Part shown: in pieces, positions 45,149-57,898 of the stretch
How positions within the stretch are numbered: the first letter of the stretch is position 1
Layout: every line of letters starts with the position of its first letter
NCBI RefSeq assembly: GCF_029873635.1
Contig: NC_080418.1
Span: forward strand, 150,901,748-150,965,747
DNA from: Malania oleifera
Lineage: Eukaryota; Streptophyta; Magnoliopsida; Santalales; Ximeniaceae
DNA: 64,000 nucleotides
Direction of reading: 5' to 3'
Translations under genes and position numbers: made by a program
The notes under the pieces: generated by a model
Databases searched by the model: none
Told to the model about the DNA's origin: nothing
What the model saw: only the letters and a program-made list of their open reading frames with translations

Positions 45149-47214
45149 TGTAGCGCCCCGACCTGCCACGTGGGCTCAGAGTGCTAGAAAAGAACATAAA
45201 TACTCTATGATACCACATATACATATACTACAACCTGCCCTAACCAGGGAATCCCAGATGCACCTGTCATTATTAGAATTAAAGCATAGAATGGAAGATT
45301 TCTAAAACATCAAAACACTTTACCAGAGTTGTTCCCAAGTACACACATACATAACACTATATGTCCAAATATTACAATTCCAAAATAACAAAATAGGATA
45401 TCTGGTATCTCCAGCTCTAATATCTACTCCCAAGAGTCTAATCCCTAGTCTCAAGGTAAGCTAGGTACGGTTCCCTGAAGGACCTGAAAAAGGATTTGTA
45501 TAATGGGGTGAGACACTTCTTATTAAGATGGATTATATTATTATCAGTGTGTGGCTAGCATGAGTTCTTATGTAAATATAAAACTTCCATTATTTAACTG
45601 TATGTGAAATGACATTTAAAATTGTACAACATTATATATTTGAAAATACATAATTTCTAAATAATAAATTGTCGGCGCAATATAGCCATTTTATAGTAAA
45701 TTTGGTCATATATGCATAAAAGATACAACATGAACTGTTGTATTAGCGTCGTCACGCTATCATAAACTCATACGACATGTTTCCCCCTATAACGGGTTGT
45801 GAGGCCTGAAGACTGGAGTCAGCATATGGTCGGCCAACCACAACTGAGTCAGAAAAGGTAGTAAGTACGATTGTGCCTACCTATGGCCATCCGGAATTGC
45901 ATCTGATGGGCCCCTCCAGCACTTTCCTCGGGAGAGCACTGTGCCCAGGTCACCAATTGTCTATCCATCATCACACTACCATCTCAGTGTGGTTGCACTC
46001 CCTGCCAACATATAGCTACAGTACCGTCCTCATAACATCACATTTCAAATCTACATGGTTCTAAAATCATATATGGCAATTTACATAATAAAACTATATT
46101 ATATATCATTTCATATTAAACCTATCATTTATTAACTCTGAGTCCCCGGTCGTCATATCAAATCTCGGCCCCCGATCGTCATAGCATACTATGTATTATC
46201 AATAAAAACATTCTACTCATATATATCATTTAAAAAATGTTCTCATGCCACACAATTTTTATTTGATAAATCATAAATAAAATAAACTGACGGGAAAAAA
46301 CATAAATTGCTGAAAATAGGGTCTGAGCATCTCCAAAATTTTATTTTTAACTTAAACTATTTATTTTATAAAAAATAGGATATTTCAAACCAATCACATT
46401 ATTTTTCCTCAAAACATATAACAGTCAAAATCATCCTTTTCATATACCCAATTTATTCAGAAAATTATATATACCATTTCTGAAAATATACATTGTCATT
46501 AAATCGGCCCATAATTCAAAACAACTAGCATAATATAATCTCCTTACCTACCTTACTAGGAACCCTAAATCCACACCCTGCGGCGTTCAAACCTCAAAAC
46601 CCTAAAATTACATTTTCCTCAAATTAATCAACTCAACTTACAGAATATTTCTCATTTAGCATTTCCTAGGCTTCATATACTCCAAATTAACAATAAAACC
46701 CTAAAATACCCTTATTTTAGAATGGTGTTGGACAACCCAGTTCAAAAATCCGCTTCGCTGGACTTGTAGAGAAACGCCCCTAGATACTTATGGCGGCCTT
46801 CGATCATCGATTCGGGCAACGAATGACGAGAAATTGAAAAGAGAAAGTGAGGGGCGCAGGTTTAGAGAGAGAGAGAGAGAAAGAGATATTTATGTTTACT
46901 TAATGAAGAAGTAACTAAAAATCTATTTATAACCATTTGACCCGGCACAATTCATCAACAAAATGGGACCTTCGTCGACGAACCGTAGAAGAACATTCGT
47001 CGACAAAAGAAGGGGTTCGTTGACGAACCGTATGCCTGAAATTCCTCTCGGTATTTTTTTGTCAACGACGCCTAAACTTTGTCGACGAGTTATAGAAGGG
47101 AATTCGTTGACGAAAACAAGAGATTCGTCGACGAGTCCTGCTATTTGCCCCTTTTAAAATTTTCTTTTCTTCTCTTCTTATTTCCTCTTTATTTTTCGAG
47201 TTCAGGTTTCTACA
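45149..47214 (-). repeat. Chromovirus LTR, left (3' LTR in element orientation)
   Basis: It matches 52561-54396 end to end but carries an extra block near 45545-45790. A GA run near 46866-46880 and the decamer array at 46963-47130 lie close to its right end, the upstream (U3) side in element orientation. Confidence 0.9.
46963..47130. repeat. TCGTCGACGA palindrome array in the chromovirus left LTR
   Basis: Seven to eight decamers, such as TTCGTCGACGAAC, TTCGTTGACGAAC and TTGTCGACGAGT, at spacings of about 20-30 bp. Confidence 0.85.
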
Positions 47215-50200
47215 ATCTCCCACCTTTATATGAATTTCATCCTCAAAATTTACTAATTGATTTCCATTACATCACCTGAATTATCCCTGATCTACTGATT
47301 CGACTCTAGGAAGAGCCGACGGCCACCCACATAACGGTCTCATCCCAAATTTATTAGCTACCTTCACTTATGGTAGAGGAATACCATGGTTACACATACA
47401 GTCTCGAGAGATTGCAATATCCACACAAAACTCTCCCGAAGACCAACCATGAACAAACAGTAAAACTAAACAGACCTACTTTAAGAAATCTAGATACAAA
47501 ACTAACACTTACTTGTTTAGTGCTGGGCCTCTTAGAATAGTTGTGGATACTTCTGACGTATTTTTGTCTCTGATTCCCATGATACTTCCTCCACTGCATG
47601 ATTACGCCAAAGTACCTTTACAAGCGAAATTTTTTTGTACGCAACTCCTATTCCTTATAATCTAGAATCTGAACTGGTATCTTCTCATATACCAACGTAT
47701 CTCCGAGCTCCAAAGACTCGTAACTAATCATATGCGAAGGATTCAAAATGTACTTCCTTAGCATGGACACGTGGAACACGTCGTGAATTTTAGACAGTGA
47801 TAGGGTAATGCTATAATGTACGCCACCGGACCAACTCTTTCCCGAATCTCGAATGGTCCGATGTATCTAGGGCTTAGTTTTCCCTTCTTCCAAAATCTAA
47901 TTACCCCTTTCATTGGAGCAATCCTAAAAAATATGACATCACCTATCTCGAACTCTAGTTCTCGCCGGCGTATATCCGCACAGCTCTTCTACCGACTCTG
48001 TGCTGTCTTAATTCTTTCCCTGATAAACTGGACCTTTTCAGAGGTCTATTGAATAAGCTTCGATCCCAAAATTTGCCACTCACCGACCTCGTCCCAATAC
48101 AACGGAGATGGGCACCTCCAACCATACAGTGCCTCATACGGTAATATCCCGATACTGGCCTGATAATCGTTATTGTATGTGAACTTAATTAACAGTAGAT
48201 ATTTAATCCAACTACCCCTGAAATCCAATACACACACCCGCAGCATATCCTCTAGAATTTGAATGATCCTCTCTAACTGACCATCGTTCTGCGGGTGAAA
48301 AGTAGTACTAAAAGTAAGTTAAGTTCCCAATGCTTTCTGTAAAGTCTTACAAAACCAAGAAGTAAACCGCGAGTCCCTATCTGAAACAATGGACACAAGC
48401 ACCCCGTGCAATCTGACTATCTCCTGCACATAGAGCTCTGCCAGCCTATTCATAAAATAACTTATTTTAATTGGAATGAAATGGGCAGTCTTCGTCAGTC
48501 TGTCAACAACTACCCAGATAACATTTTGTCCATGAAGTGTCGATGGCGGTCCTGTGACAAAGTCCATGGAATGTACTCCCACTTCCACTTAGGAATGAGA
48601 AGTGGTTGCAACGGTCCTGCTGGCATCTGGTGCTCGGCCTTCACCTGCTGACATGTCAGGCACTGCTCAACAAAACAGACGATCTTTCTTTTCATGTTAG
48701 ACCACCAGAAAGATTCCCGCAAATCCCTGTACATCTTTGTGCTCCCTGGATGCACTGTATATAAAAAGTGATGTGCCTTTTCAAAGATGGTTTTTAAATT
48801 TCAGGATCATTCGGTACACATACCCTAGTGTGAAATCTCAACACCTCGTCGTCAGAGACATTGAAGTCTGCCTTCAACCCATTCTGTACACCAATCACAA
48901 TCTCCACCAGCTCTACATCTTTCGTCTGAGCTGTTCTAATCCTTTCCCGTAAAGTCAGTTGCACTACCAGGCTAGCAATAAACTTCTGGTGATTTCCTTC
49001 CACTAACTCCACACCCAACCTTTCCAAGTCCATCTTAATCCAATGCTAAACTCCGACTGCTGAGACTAACATATTCACTGACTTCCGACTCAAAGCATCA
49101 GCTACCACATTTGTTTTTCCTGGGTGGTAACTAATGGTACAGTCGTAATGGTCGGTTGCACTACCAGGCTAGCAATAAACGTCCAATGATTTCCTTCCAC
49201 TAACTCCACATCCAACATTTCCAGGTCTATCTTGATCTGATGCTGAACTGCAACTACTGAAATTGACGTATTCACTGATTTTCGACTCAAAGCATCAGCT
49301 ACAACATTAGCTTTTCTTGGGTGGTAACTAATGGTACAGTCGTAGTCCTTTATTAACTCAAGTCATCTCCGCTGCCTCATATTCAACTCCTTCTTAGTAA
49401 AAAAGTACTTAAGACTCTTACGGTAAAGATCTCGCACCTTTCACCGTACAGGTAGTGCCTCCAGATCTTTAATGTGTTGACTACTACTGCCAATTCCATG
49501 TCGTGTGTCAGATAGTTCTTCTTGTACTCCTTGAGTTGGAGAGAAGTGTACGCAATAACCTTTCCCTGCTACATTAAGACACACCCAAGTCCCTTCTGAG
49601 ATACGTCATTGTAGATCACAAATCCACCATCTCCTGATGGAATGGTCAATAATGGGGCAATAACTAGTTGCTACTTCAGTTCCTGAAAACTATGCTCGCA
49701 CTCATCAGTCTATTCGAACTTCATGTTCTTCCTCGTGAGTCGTGTCAGCGAATCTGATAATCTAGAAAATTCCACTACGAACTAGCAGTAATATCCCGCC
49801 AGACCCAAGAAACTTCTAACCTCATGCACATTCTTCGGTCTTGCCCATTCAACTACTACTTCTATCTTACTCGGGTCCAATGAAACACCTTCCCTGGACA
49901 CATGTCCTAGAAATGTCACTTGCTCTAACTAGAATTCACATTTCTTGAATTTCGTAAACAACTTCTTTTTCTCTGAGTACCTGGAGTACCAACCTCAAAT
50001 GAGTTGCATGCTCCTCAGGACTCCTCAAATAAACCAGGATGTCATCGATGAATACTACCACGAATTGATCTAAGTACTCGGGGAATACCATGTTCATTAG
50101 GTCTATGAACGCTGCAGGAGCATTGGTCAACCCGAAAGCCATAACCAGAAATTCGTAGTGACCATACCTAGTATGGAACGCCGTATTTGGTACGTCCTCT

Positions 50201-52560
50201 GATTTAACTCTCAACTGATGATACCCGAATCGCAGATCGATCTTGGAAAAGACTTGTGTGCCCTGTAACTGGCCAAACAGATCGTTAATTCGGGGTAATG
50301 GGTATTTATTCTTTACTGTCACTTTATTAATCTCTTTATAGTCGATGCACATCCTCATCGACTCATCCTTCTTCTTTACAAACAACATCGATGCTCCCTA
50401 CGGTGAAATACTCAGTCTGATAAATCATTTGTCAATAAGTTCCTGCAGCTGCTCCTTTAACTCCTTTAATTCCTCTTAAGCCATTTTGTATGGAGCCTTA
50501 GAAATAAATGTTGTCCCCGGAAGCAACTCAATGGCAAATTTCACCTCACGATCAGGAGGTAATCCCGGTAAGTCCTCTAGGAAAACATTTGAGAATTCTC
50601 TTATCATGGAAATATCCTCCAGTTTACGTTCCTCCCTCGGTGCCTCTTTTATGAATGCTAAATACCCCTGGCATCCCCTCGTCTGCATAGATGAAAGGAT
50701 TCGTGGTGCAGAGCGCTCACACGACCCAACAAATATAAACTCTGGCTCCTCAAGAGGTCAGAACACTGCTTCTTTCCTGTGGCAGTCAATACTCATATAG
50801 CTGGCTGCTAACCAATCCATCCTCAGAATAAGATCAAAGTCATGCATGTAAAAGATAATCAAGTTAACAATTATCATTCCCCCCTGCATTTCTACTGGGC
50901 AGTCTCGGATCACTTTACTACACACTTCCACTGACCCTGTCAATGTGACCACCTCTAACTCGGCATCTAACGATTGTATTTCTACCACGCACAATTTAAT
51001 GAACCCCCGAGAAATAAAAGAATACGTCGCACCTGAGTCAAATAATATAATGGCTTTATTTGAAAGCACGTAAATGTTATCTATCACCACATCTCTTGCA
51101 TTCCCGGTGTTGCCAGGAGTCAAGGAATATACCCACGCCTAGGTCATATGCCTCTGATAGTTTCCACATGGTACTTGGTTACCTCCTTGATATGGTTGTT
51201 ATGGGGGTGCGTTGTTCCACGCCACACAACAATCTCGCGCCAAATGTTCGGGCCTATCGCACTGAAATCAACCACCTGATCCTGCCCTGCACTCTCCCGA
51301 ATGTCTCTTGCCACACGTAGGGCAAATAGGGCATGATGAGGTACCCTGAACTGGTTTAACACCCGTATCCTGTCGCTGGCCTCTGTCGTTACTGTACTTC
51401 CCCCAAGGGCCCTGCCTAGCACCCGTATGAGAACTAGAAGGCATCGACCTCTTTGTCGGGTTCTGAGCCTCTACATCCCCCTGTAGACTTGCCTCTGCCA
51501 CAGTGGCCTTATCTACCAATGTAGCAAACTCCTGCACCTGTAACATAACCACCTGCTTCAAACCCCTCTCAAACTTTCAAGCCTTTACAGACTCGTCTGG
51601 TACCATGTAAAGAGCAAAGCATGACAGCTCCACAAATTGGGCAGCGTACTGCTAAATAGTTAGTTGTCCCTGAGTCAAGTTTAGGAACTCCTCTGCCTTT
51701 ACTTTCCTGACAGAGGCTAGAAAATACCGATAAAAAAAACTTCTTTGAACCGGCTCCACGTCATCGCCACCAATACCAGTCTCTGCTCCTTTAGCAGCTT
51801 TACCACTTCCCACCATCTCTCAGCCTCTCCAATCAGTTTAAACATGGTATATAGCACCTTCTGCTCGTCAGTGCATTACAGTACGACCAAGATCTTCTCG
51901 ATTTCCCAAATCCAGTTCTTTGCAAGGATCGGGTTGGTACTTCCCGCGAAGGTAGGAGACTTTAGGCGAGTGAACTTCTTAATAGAATCTCCCAGCTCAA
52001 CAGTGGGACGATCCTGCTCCCGAGAGCTCCGCATAACCTCGTCCATAAACTGCTAGGCAAAATCCTGAAACACCACTGTAGAATCGCTGCCACCCTCATA
52101 GGCAGCTCCCTCACTGCTACTACCTCCGACAATAGCGTTACTGTCCCTAGAACCCATCCTATAGACATAACCAAAACGAATTTAGAATCCTAATATCCTA
52201 CCATGTCTAGTGCAATTATAACACTAAAATATTCGCTTTAAATAAACTCCAATACCAACTTAAATCTTTTCCCCTGATTACGACATACTCTACCAATTTT
52301 ATATTCCTATTATAGTTTTTAAGTTCCCGCCTCTTTGCTCGGAAACAACACCATCAATGGATAGTCGTGGTTTTCTGAACCCATCGACTAATCGAGAAAA
52401 ACACAGAAGTCCGTCAAGGAATTTTTGTCTCCAAACTTATGAAACAAAACTTAAAATTCTTATTCTACTCATTTCTATCCTCATCCTACTTAAACCTATA
52501 CTCTGGTAAGATCATCTTACCTAATCTGCAAAACCTAGAGACCTATGCTCTGATACCACC

Positions 52561-54396
52561 TCTAGCGCCCCAGCCCACCACGTGGGCCCGAAGTGTTAGA
52601 AAAGAACGTAAATACTCTTTGATACCACATATACATATACTGCAACCCGCCTTAACCAAGGAGTCCCGGATGCACATGTCATTACTAGAATTCAAGCATA
52701 CAACAGAAGATTTCTAAAACATCAAAACACTCTACCAGAGTTCTATCTGTTCCCAAGTATACACATACATAACACTATCTGTCCAAATATTACAATCCCA
52801 AAATAACAAAATAGGATATATGGTATCTCACTAGCTCTGATATCTACTCCTAAGAGTCTAATCCCTAGCCCCGAGGTAATCTAGGTACGGTTCCCTGAAG
52901 GACCTGAAAAATTATTTGTATAATGGGGTGAAAGACTTCTTAGTAAGACGGATTATATTATTATTAGTGTGCAACCCGAAGGCTGGACTCGGCATATGGT
53001 CGGTCGACCATAGCTGAGTCATAAAAGGTAGTAAGTACGATTGTATCTATCTATGGTCATCCGGAACTGCATCGAATGGGCCCCCCCGACACTTTCCTCA
53101 TGGGAGTATTATACTTAGGTCACCAATCATCTATCCATCATCACACTATCATCCTAGTGTGATTGCACTCCCTGCCAACATATAGCTACAATACCGTGCT
53201 CATAACATCATATTTCATATCCACAGGATTCTAGAATCGTATATGATAATTTACATAATAAAATTGTATTATATCTCATTTCATATAAAACCTATCATTT
53301 ATTAACTTTCGGCCCCCGACCGTCATATCAAATCTCGGCCCCCAACCATCATATCATATTATGTATTATTAGTAAAAACATTCTACTCATATATACCATT
53401 TAAAAACAGTTCTCATGTCATACAATTTTTATCTGATAGATCATAAATAAAATAAACTGACGGGGAAAGATGTAAATTGCTGAAAATAGGGTTTCAACAT
53501 TTCCAGGGTTTTATTTAACTTGAACTATTTCTATTATACAAAATAGGAGATTTCAAACTAATCACGTTAATTTTCCCCAAAACACATAACAGTCAAAACC
53601 ATCCTTTTCATATACCCAATTTATTCAGAAAATTACATATACCATTTCTGAAAATATACATTGCCATTAAATCGACCCATAATTCAAAACAACTGACATA
53701 ATATAATCTCCTTACCTGACTTACTGAGAACCCGAAATCCACGCCCTGCGGCGTTCGAATCTCAAAACCCTAAAATTACATTTTTCTCAAATTAATCAAC
53801 TCAACTCACATAATATTTCTCAATTCGCATTTCCTAGGCCCCATATACTCCAAATTAATAATAAAACCCTAAAATACCCTACTTACCCTGGTTTTGGAGT
53901 AGTGCCTAGACAGCCCAGTTCAAAAATCAGCTCTACTAGACTTGTAGAGAAACACCCCTAGATCCTCATGGTGGCTTCCGATCGTTGATTCGGGCGACGA
54001 ACGGCGAGAAATCAAAGAAAGAGAGTGAGAGGCGCAGGTTTAGAGAGAGAGAGAGAGAGAGAGGGAGATATTTATGTTTACTTAATGAAGAAGTAACTAA
54101 AAATCTATTTATAACCATTTGTCCTGGCACAATTCGTCAACGAAATGGGACCTTCGTCGACGAACCGTAGAAGAACATTCGTTGACGAAAGAAGAGGTTC
54201 ATCGATGAATCATATGCTTGAAATTCCTCTCGGTATTTCTTTGTCGACGACGCATGAACTTTGTCGACGAGTTATAGAAGGGAATTCGTCGACGAAAACA
54301 GAGGATTCGTCGACGAGTCCTGTTGTTTGCCCCTTTTTAAATTTCCTTTTCTTCTTTTCTTATTTACTCTTTATTTTTCAGGTTCAGGTTTCTACA
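52561..54396 (-). repeat. Chromovirus LTR, right (5' LTR in element orientation)
   Basis: Partner of 45149-47214. It has a (GA)n run at about 54043-54063 and the decamer array at 54130-54320 in the same relative places. Confidence 0.9.
54130..54320. repeat. TCGTCGACGA palindrome array in the chromovirus right LTR
   Basis: About eight decamers in the same order as 46963-47130, for example TTCGTCAACGAAA, TTCGTCGACGAAC, TTCATCGATGAAT and TTCGTCGACGAGT. Confidence 0.85.
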
Positions 54397-54541
54397 ATCC
54401 GTGCCACATCTTTTTCTCCTATAAACAGTCCCTCTTCCATTCTCTTATTCTCCATATTTGAAAGGGAACTCTTTACTAATAGTATGTTCCCTTACTACTC
54501 CCTTGATAATTTCATTAGCGTCTCTAATATGTTTTCTCTTC
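54397..54541 (-). repeat. LTR b, second segment
   Basis: It continues the LTR interrupted at 45148, matching 41308-41450 (TCTCCTATAAA(T/C)AGTCCCTC, CTTGATAATTTCATTAGCGT). Confidence 0.75.
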
Positions 54542-55563
54542 AAATATTATATGTTTCTTTTTTATGGTGATAACCTCCTCCAAGTTTATATATTTTTAGG
54601 CTCGTGCTATTAGTTCTCTCATATCGACTAGGGATTTCTTTCCTATGGAATTTAGGAAGTCACAAGGTTGTAGAGTCGTCGTCAAGGCGACTACTATTAC
54701 TCTGTGGTCCAGGTTTCTAATCTCTAGAGTTGCCTTGATAAAACAATGCATAAACTCTTTCAACGTCTCTTCCTCTCCTTGAAAAAGGCTCATAAGGTGG
54801 GTTGTAGCCTTTGTTATTTTTCGACTATTGATGAAATGCCCTACAAACTACAGCTCTATCTCAATAAAAGACCTAACCGAGCCATATTTCAATGTTTGGT
54901 ACCATACTTTAGCATTTTCCTTTAAGGTTACTGCAAATTCTCAACACATAATGACATCAAGTGCACCTTACAGTTGCATTGACATTTTGAAGGTGTCGAG
55001 GTAGTCTAGGGAATTGCTAATCCACCATATCCTTCTACTTTGGATATCTTGAATTTACTCGGCAAAGGGATCTTCATTATTTTTTTGGTAAAGTGGGAAT
55101 CATAATATTTAACCGAGGTCTCCCCTATTAAGCACTAGTTGCGAGCTTCTTTCATCAACTTTTTTAGTTGATCAATTTTCTTAAATTTTTCTTCAAATTC
55201 CAAGGACCATTGTTCGTTAATGCCGATATTGTTGACTCTTTCTACTTTCTTGTCAAATCTGAAATTTTCAAGGTAATATGATGCCACTGACTTTTCCTTA
55301 GGTGTCGTTTATGTTTAAATAGTCCTTAAGTCCTCTTCTACAAAATATTTTTTTCTATTGCAAGATCACACTAGACATGTCTTCTGTCCTGTTTTAGAAG
55401 ATTATAAATTGGTCTAAATGCACAATTTGTGGTAATTATCTAGTGGAGGGGAATAGACAGACTATGGTGATTGGTCCCCGGCAACAAATTCAAACTCGAA
55501 ATTGTGCAACCATGATTAAGTTTTAGAAAGAAATTCTTCTTAGTTTCCCACCGACGAAGCAAC
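54542..55563 (-). mobile_element. Gag region of the right gag-only unit (fossil)
   Basis: It matches 43463-44489 over its whole length, with GEEETLKEFMHCFIKATLE near 54770-54715 and the same junction to the LTR on the left (CCATAAAAAAGAAACATATA on the minus strand). Broken. Confidence 0.7.
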
Positions 55564-55985
55564 TATTGCAGCCAAAATTAGTCCAAGAAAATTTGAATCC
55601 AATCGTGACTTCAATTACTTGTCAAGAATGAGAGAAAAACGACTTCAAAGACCCATAGTATGCATGGGAGATTACTCTGATGCCTAAGTCGGAAAATTTT
55701 AGAAAGATTTTATGATCATAATAGTAGAGTGAGAATGAGATGAGATGTCTTACCTTTCTTAGACAATCTTTTTTATAGGCATTCAGGATACCTCCCTTCA
55801 ATTTTCCTAGTAATAAATTGTAGGGATTACATTTTGGATATGTTATTAGGGAGTAAAGATTAGTGTGCTAACCCCTTGTTTTAATTAACGGACCTTACCT
55901 CATTTTTATGGATCCTTGTTGTCTTTTCATTTTTTTCATCTTACATAACTTAATGTCCAATTTAATATTGAAAACTCTTTTAGTT
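55564..55985 (-). repeat. LTR c, partial
   Basis: It matches the first about 420 bp of LTRs a and b (TATTGCAGCCAAAATTAG..., TTTTTTATAGGCATTC..., CTTGTTTTAATTAACGG...). It ends near TTTTAGTTATGTC with no dyad-array units. Confidence 0.7.
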
Positions 55986-56120
55986 ATGTCATCCATAAGA
56001 ATAGATTGGATTTGTATGAAATTTAAATATTGGAAAAATGGGTTGAATCCAAAAACACATAAGAGAATTGAAGGAGCTGAAAAGTCGCATACGAGTGTTG
56101 TTATTCATAGACATTAGACA

Positions 56121-57636
56121 TAAGAGTTTTTTCCCATTTTATCTTCATTTTAAAATAATATATTAAATAATACCCAGTTTGAGAAAATGTTTCTCATAAT
56201 GACTCAGACGTAATCTTGCTGCTTGATCCAGTGAGATTTAAAGGGACAGGACAGTTGAGACATTGACACATGGTAAGCAAATCTCGCTGGATCATCCAAC
56301 AAGATTTGCCTGAAAATTGAAAATCCCCAAAATCCCTAGCCTCTCTTTGCCGTTTCTTCCATCGAAGGTCTTCAAATCGAGTGACTGGCGAGACTATGTC
56401 TTCTGCCCTTTCTTCTTCAAATGGAGTGACTGTCAATGAAGTGTTGTAGCCTCTCTCTACCATTTCTTCCATTGAAGGTTGTCGAATAGAGTGGCCGGCA
56501 AGACGACCATTCTGCCCTTTCTTCTTCAAATGAAGTGCTTGGAAAAGCAAGGAGAATCCCTTGAAGAAAGATGGGTCCGAGTCGGTGGCTTCGAGGACAC
56601 GTAGTCGGGGATCTGTGAAGGAAGATGAGAGTCTTAGTGCTCCTGTTTCGGAGGCAGAGTCGGTAAAGGAGGTGAGAAGATCAACATCTAAGAGCAAGAA
56701 ATTGAAGAGTGGGAAGAAAAGTGAGCATCCTTCTGGTGGAGTAATTAGGGTTTCTTTGCGGTCGTCGAAGCGCGGGCTTCTTTGATAATGACTGTTGTTT
56801 CTTGCAACCTCTGAATTGTTTTTGTCTTGATAAAGCTTATTAACTAAAAAACATTAAGGTGGTGATTGTAATTTTCATTTTCCCCCCGTTTTGTTTTTCT
56901 TCATTTATGTTCTGCTAGTATCAGTACAGTTTCTCTTTGGTAGTATGTTGCTTTCAACTAACCAAATTTCCATGTTTATTTAGGTAACAAGATCTATTCA
57001 TGTGGATGTAAGATTTCATTTTCAATTATGTTGGATGAGAAATTCATGTTGATTCAAAAAAAAAAAAGATGCTCAGATGAACTCAATATACTTCAGATTG
57101 AGTCCAGATTCAAGACTTCAGGCTACTGCATCAACAAATCCTTGATTCAAGTTTCCTCAACTAATCTTTAATTCGAGATTCAAGACCCCTGCCTCAACAA
57201 TCTTCGTGTTCTCCTCCAATCTGACGACTCGAGGGTACTTCCACTGGTTGTACAATTTTTACTTCAGATTTGAGCTCTCCAGGATTGAAATCTCTTATTC
57301 AAACACTTTTGCTACTACATCCACAAAACGTTGTAGGTTTGAGCTTCAGTTTTAAGCTCTCCTACAGGTTTTCCTTTGATTTTATTTTCTGTCAGGCACC
57401 GTTCTATTTTCAGGTAAATCTTATTTGATGGTCCAGCGAAATTTGTTTGCCACGTGTCGACATCTCAACTGTCTTGTCCCTTTAAGTCTCGTTGTTTGGT
57501 CCAACGAAATTTGTTTAAATCTCGTTGGATCAAGTAGCGAGATTACGTCAGAATCATTTTAGGATATATTTTCTTAAACAAGGTATTATTTATTATATTA
57601 TTTTAAAATAAAGATAAAATGAGAAAAAAACTCTTA
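56121..57636. mobile_element. Non-autonomous Mutator-like element with long inverted ends
   Basis: Long terminal inverted repeats of about 200 bp: the left begins TAAGAGTTTTTTCCCATTTT and the right ends in the near complement, AAAATGAGAAAAAAACTCTTA. Further matching blocks include GACGTAATCTTGCT / AGCGAGATTACGTC, GGGACAGGACAGTTGAGA / TCTCAACTGTCTTGTCCC, and CTCGCTGGATCATC-type pieces. No transposase is seen. A clear 9-bp target duplication was not found; TTAGACATA and TTAGATAGA flank loosely. Inside are a duplicated 110-bp block (56339-56430, 56448-56535) and a Ser/Lys-rich open frame. Long ends with unrelated filling fit a MULE, possibly a Pack-MULE. Confidence 0.7.
56525..56785 (+). pseudogene. 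Ser/Lys-rich open frame inside the Mutator-like element
   Basis: An open frame without an in-frame ATG encodes about 80 residues rich in Ser, Lys, Glu and Arg (KKDGSESVASRTRSRG, SKSKKLKSGKKSEHPSGG) and ends VSLRSSKRGLL-stop. It looks like the disordered basic end of a host nuclear protein, but no family is recognised. It could be a captured exon fragment or a chance frame in G/A-rich DNA. Confidence 0.4.
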
Positions 57637-57856
57637 GATAGATGCATCCGCATATTTATTGTCTTTCTTTTTTGTCTTCTCAACGTCTTCTTCTTTCTTC
57701 TTTCCTTTATATATATATAATTTCCTTTTTTCTAATTAAAAAAAAAAAAAAGGGGTTAGCGTAAAGAGAAGATATATATTTCCACACGAAATGAAAGAGA
57801 GGGAGTCTGTGCGAGGTGGCAGCATTGATGTTGAATCCGCTGTGGAACCATTCACG

Positions 57857-57898
<42 letters not shown>

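Larger units (their letters stand above)
45149..54396 (-). mobile_element. Ty3/gypsy chromovirus, Tekay/Del-like (fossil)
   Basis: LTRs 45149-47214 and 52561-54396 start T(G/C)TAGCGCCCC and end GGTTTCTACA. On the minus strand the initiator-Met primer site TGGTATCAGAGC (52558-52547) adjoins the right LTR. Order of parts: gag about 52170-51140, protease with FDSGAT near 51040, reverse transcriptase 50690-49940 with FIDDILVY near 50060, RNase H about 49900-49300, integrase about 49000-48050, and a chromodomain-like VLWRNHAVEEVSWE near 47610. The flanks GTCCA and ATCCG fit an original GTCCG target with one transition in each copy. It is broken with many breaks. LTR halves look about nine in ten alike by eye, plus one block present only in the left LTR. 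Confidence 0.93.
39889..55985 (-). mobile_element. Gag-only LTR element in tandem with shared LTR (TR-GAG-like, fossil nest)
   Basis: In plus coordinates the order is LTR a (39889 to about 41450), gag region (43463-44489), LTR b (44490-45148 continuing at 54397 to about 54541), gag region (about 54542-55563), LTR c (55564 to about 55985, partial). The three LTRs share the block with TTTTTATAGGCATTC, a minus-strand TATAAAA box about 200 bp from the LTR edge. TGGCGCTGTTGGTGGGAA-type primer sequence (44489-44470, minus) adjoins LTR b. The gag-like parts share EGEE/QGEEETLKEFM and LQPCDFLNSIGKKS. No protease, reverse transcriptase or integrase is seen between gag and the next LTR in either unit. 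Broken, with several breaks and two later LTR insertions. Confidence 0.72.

Noticed and set aside
55908-56117. 69-residue plus-strand frame between LTR c and the Mutator-like element
   Set aside because: It spans the junction of an LTR fragment and flanking DNA and has no motif.
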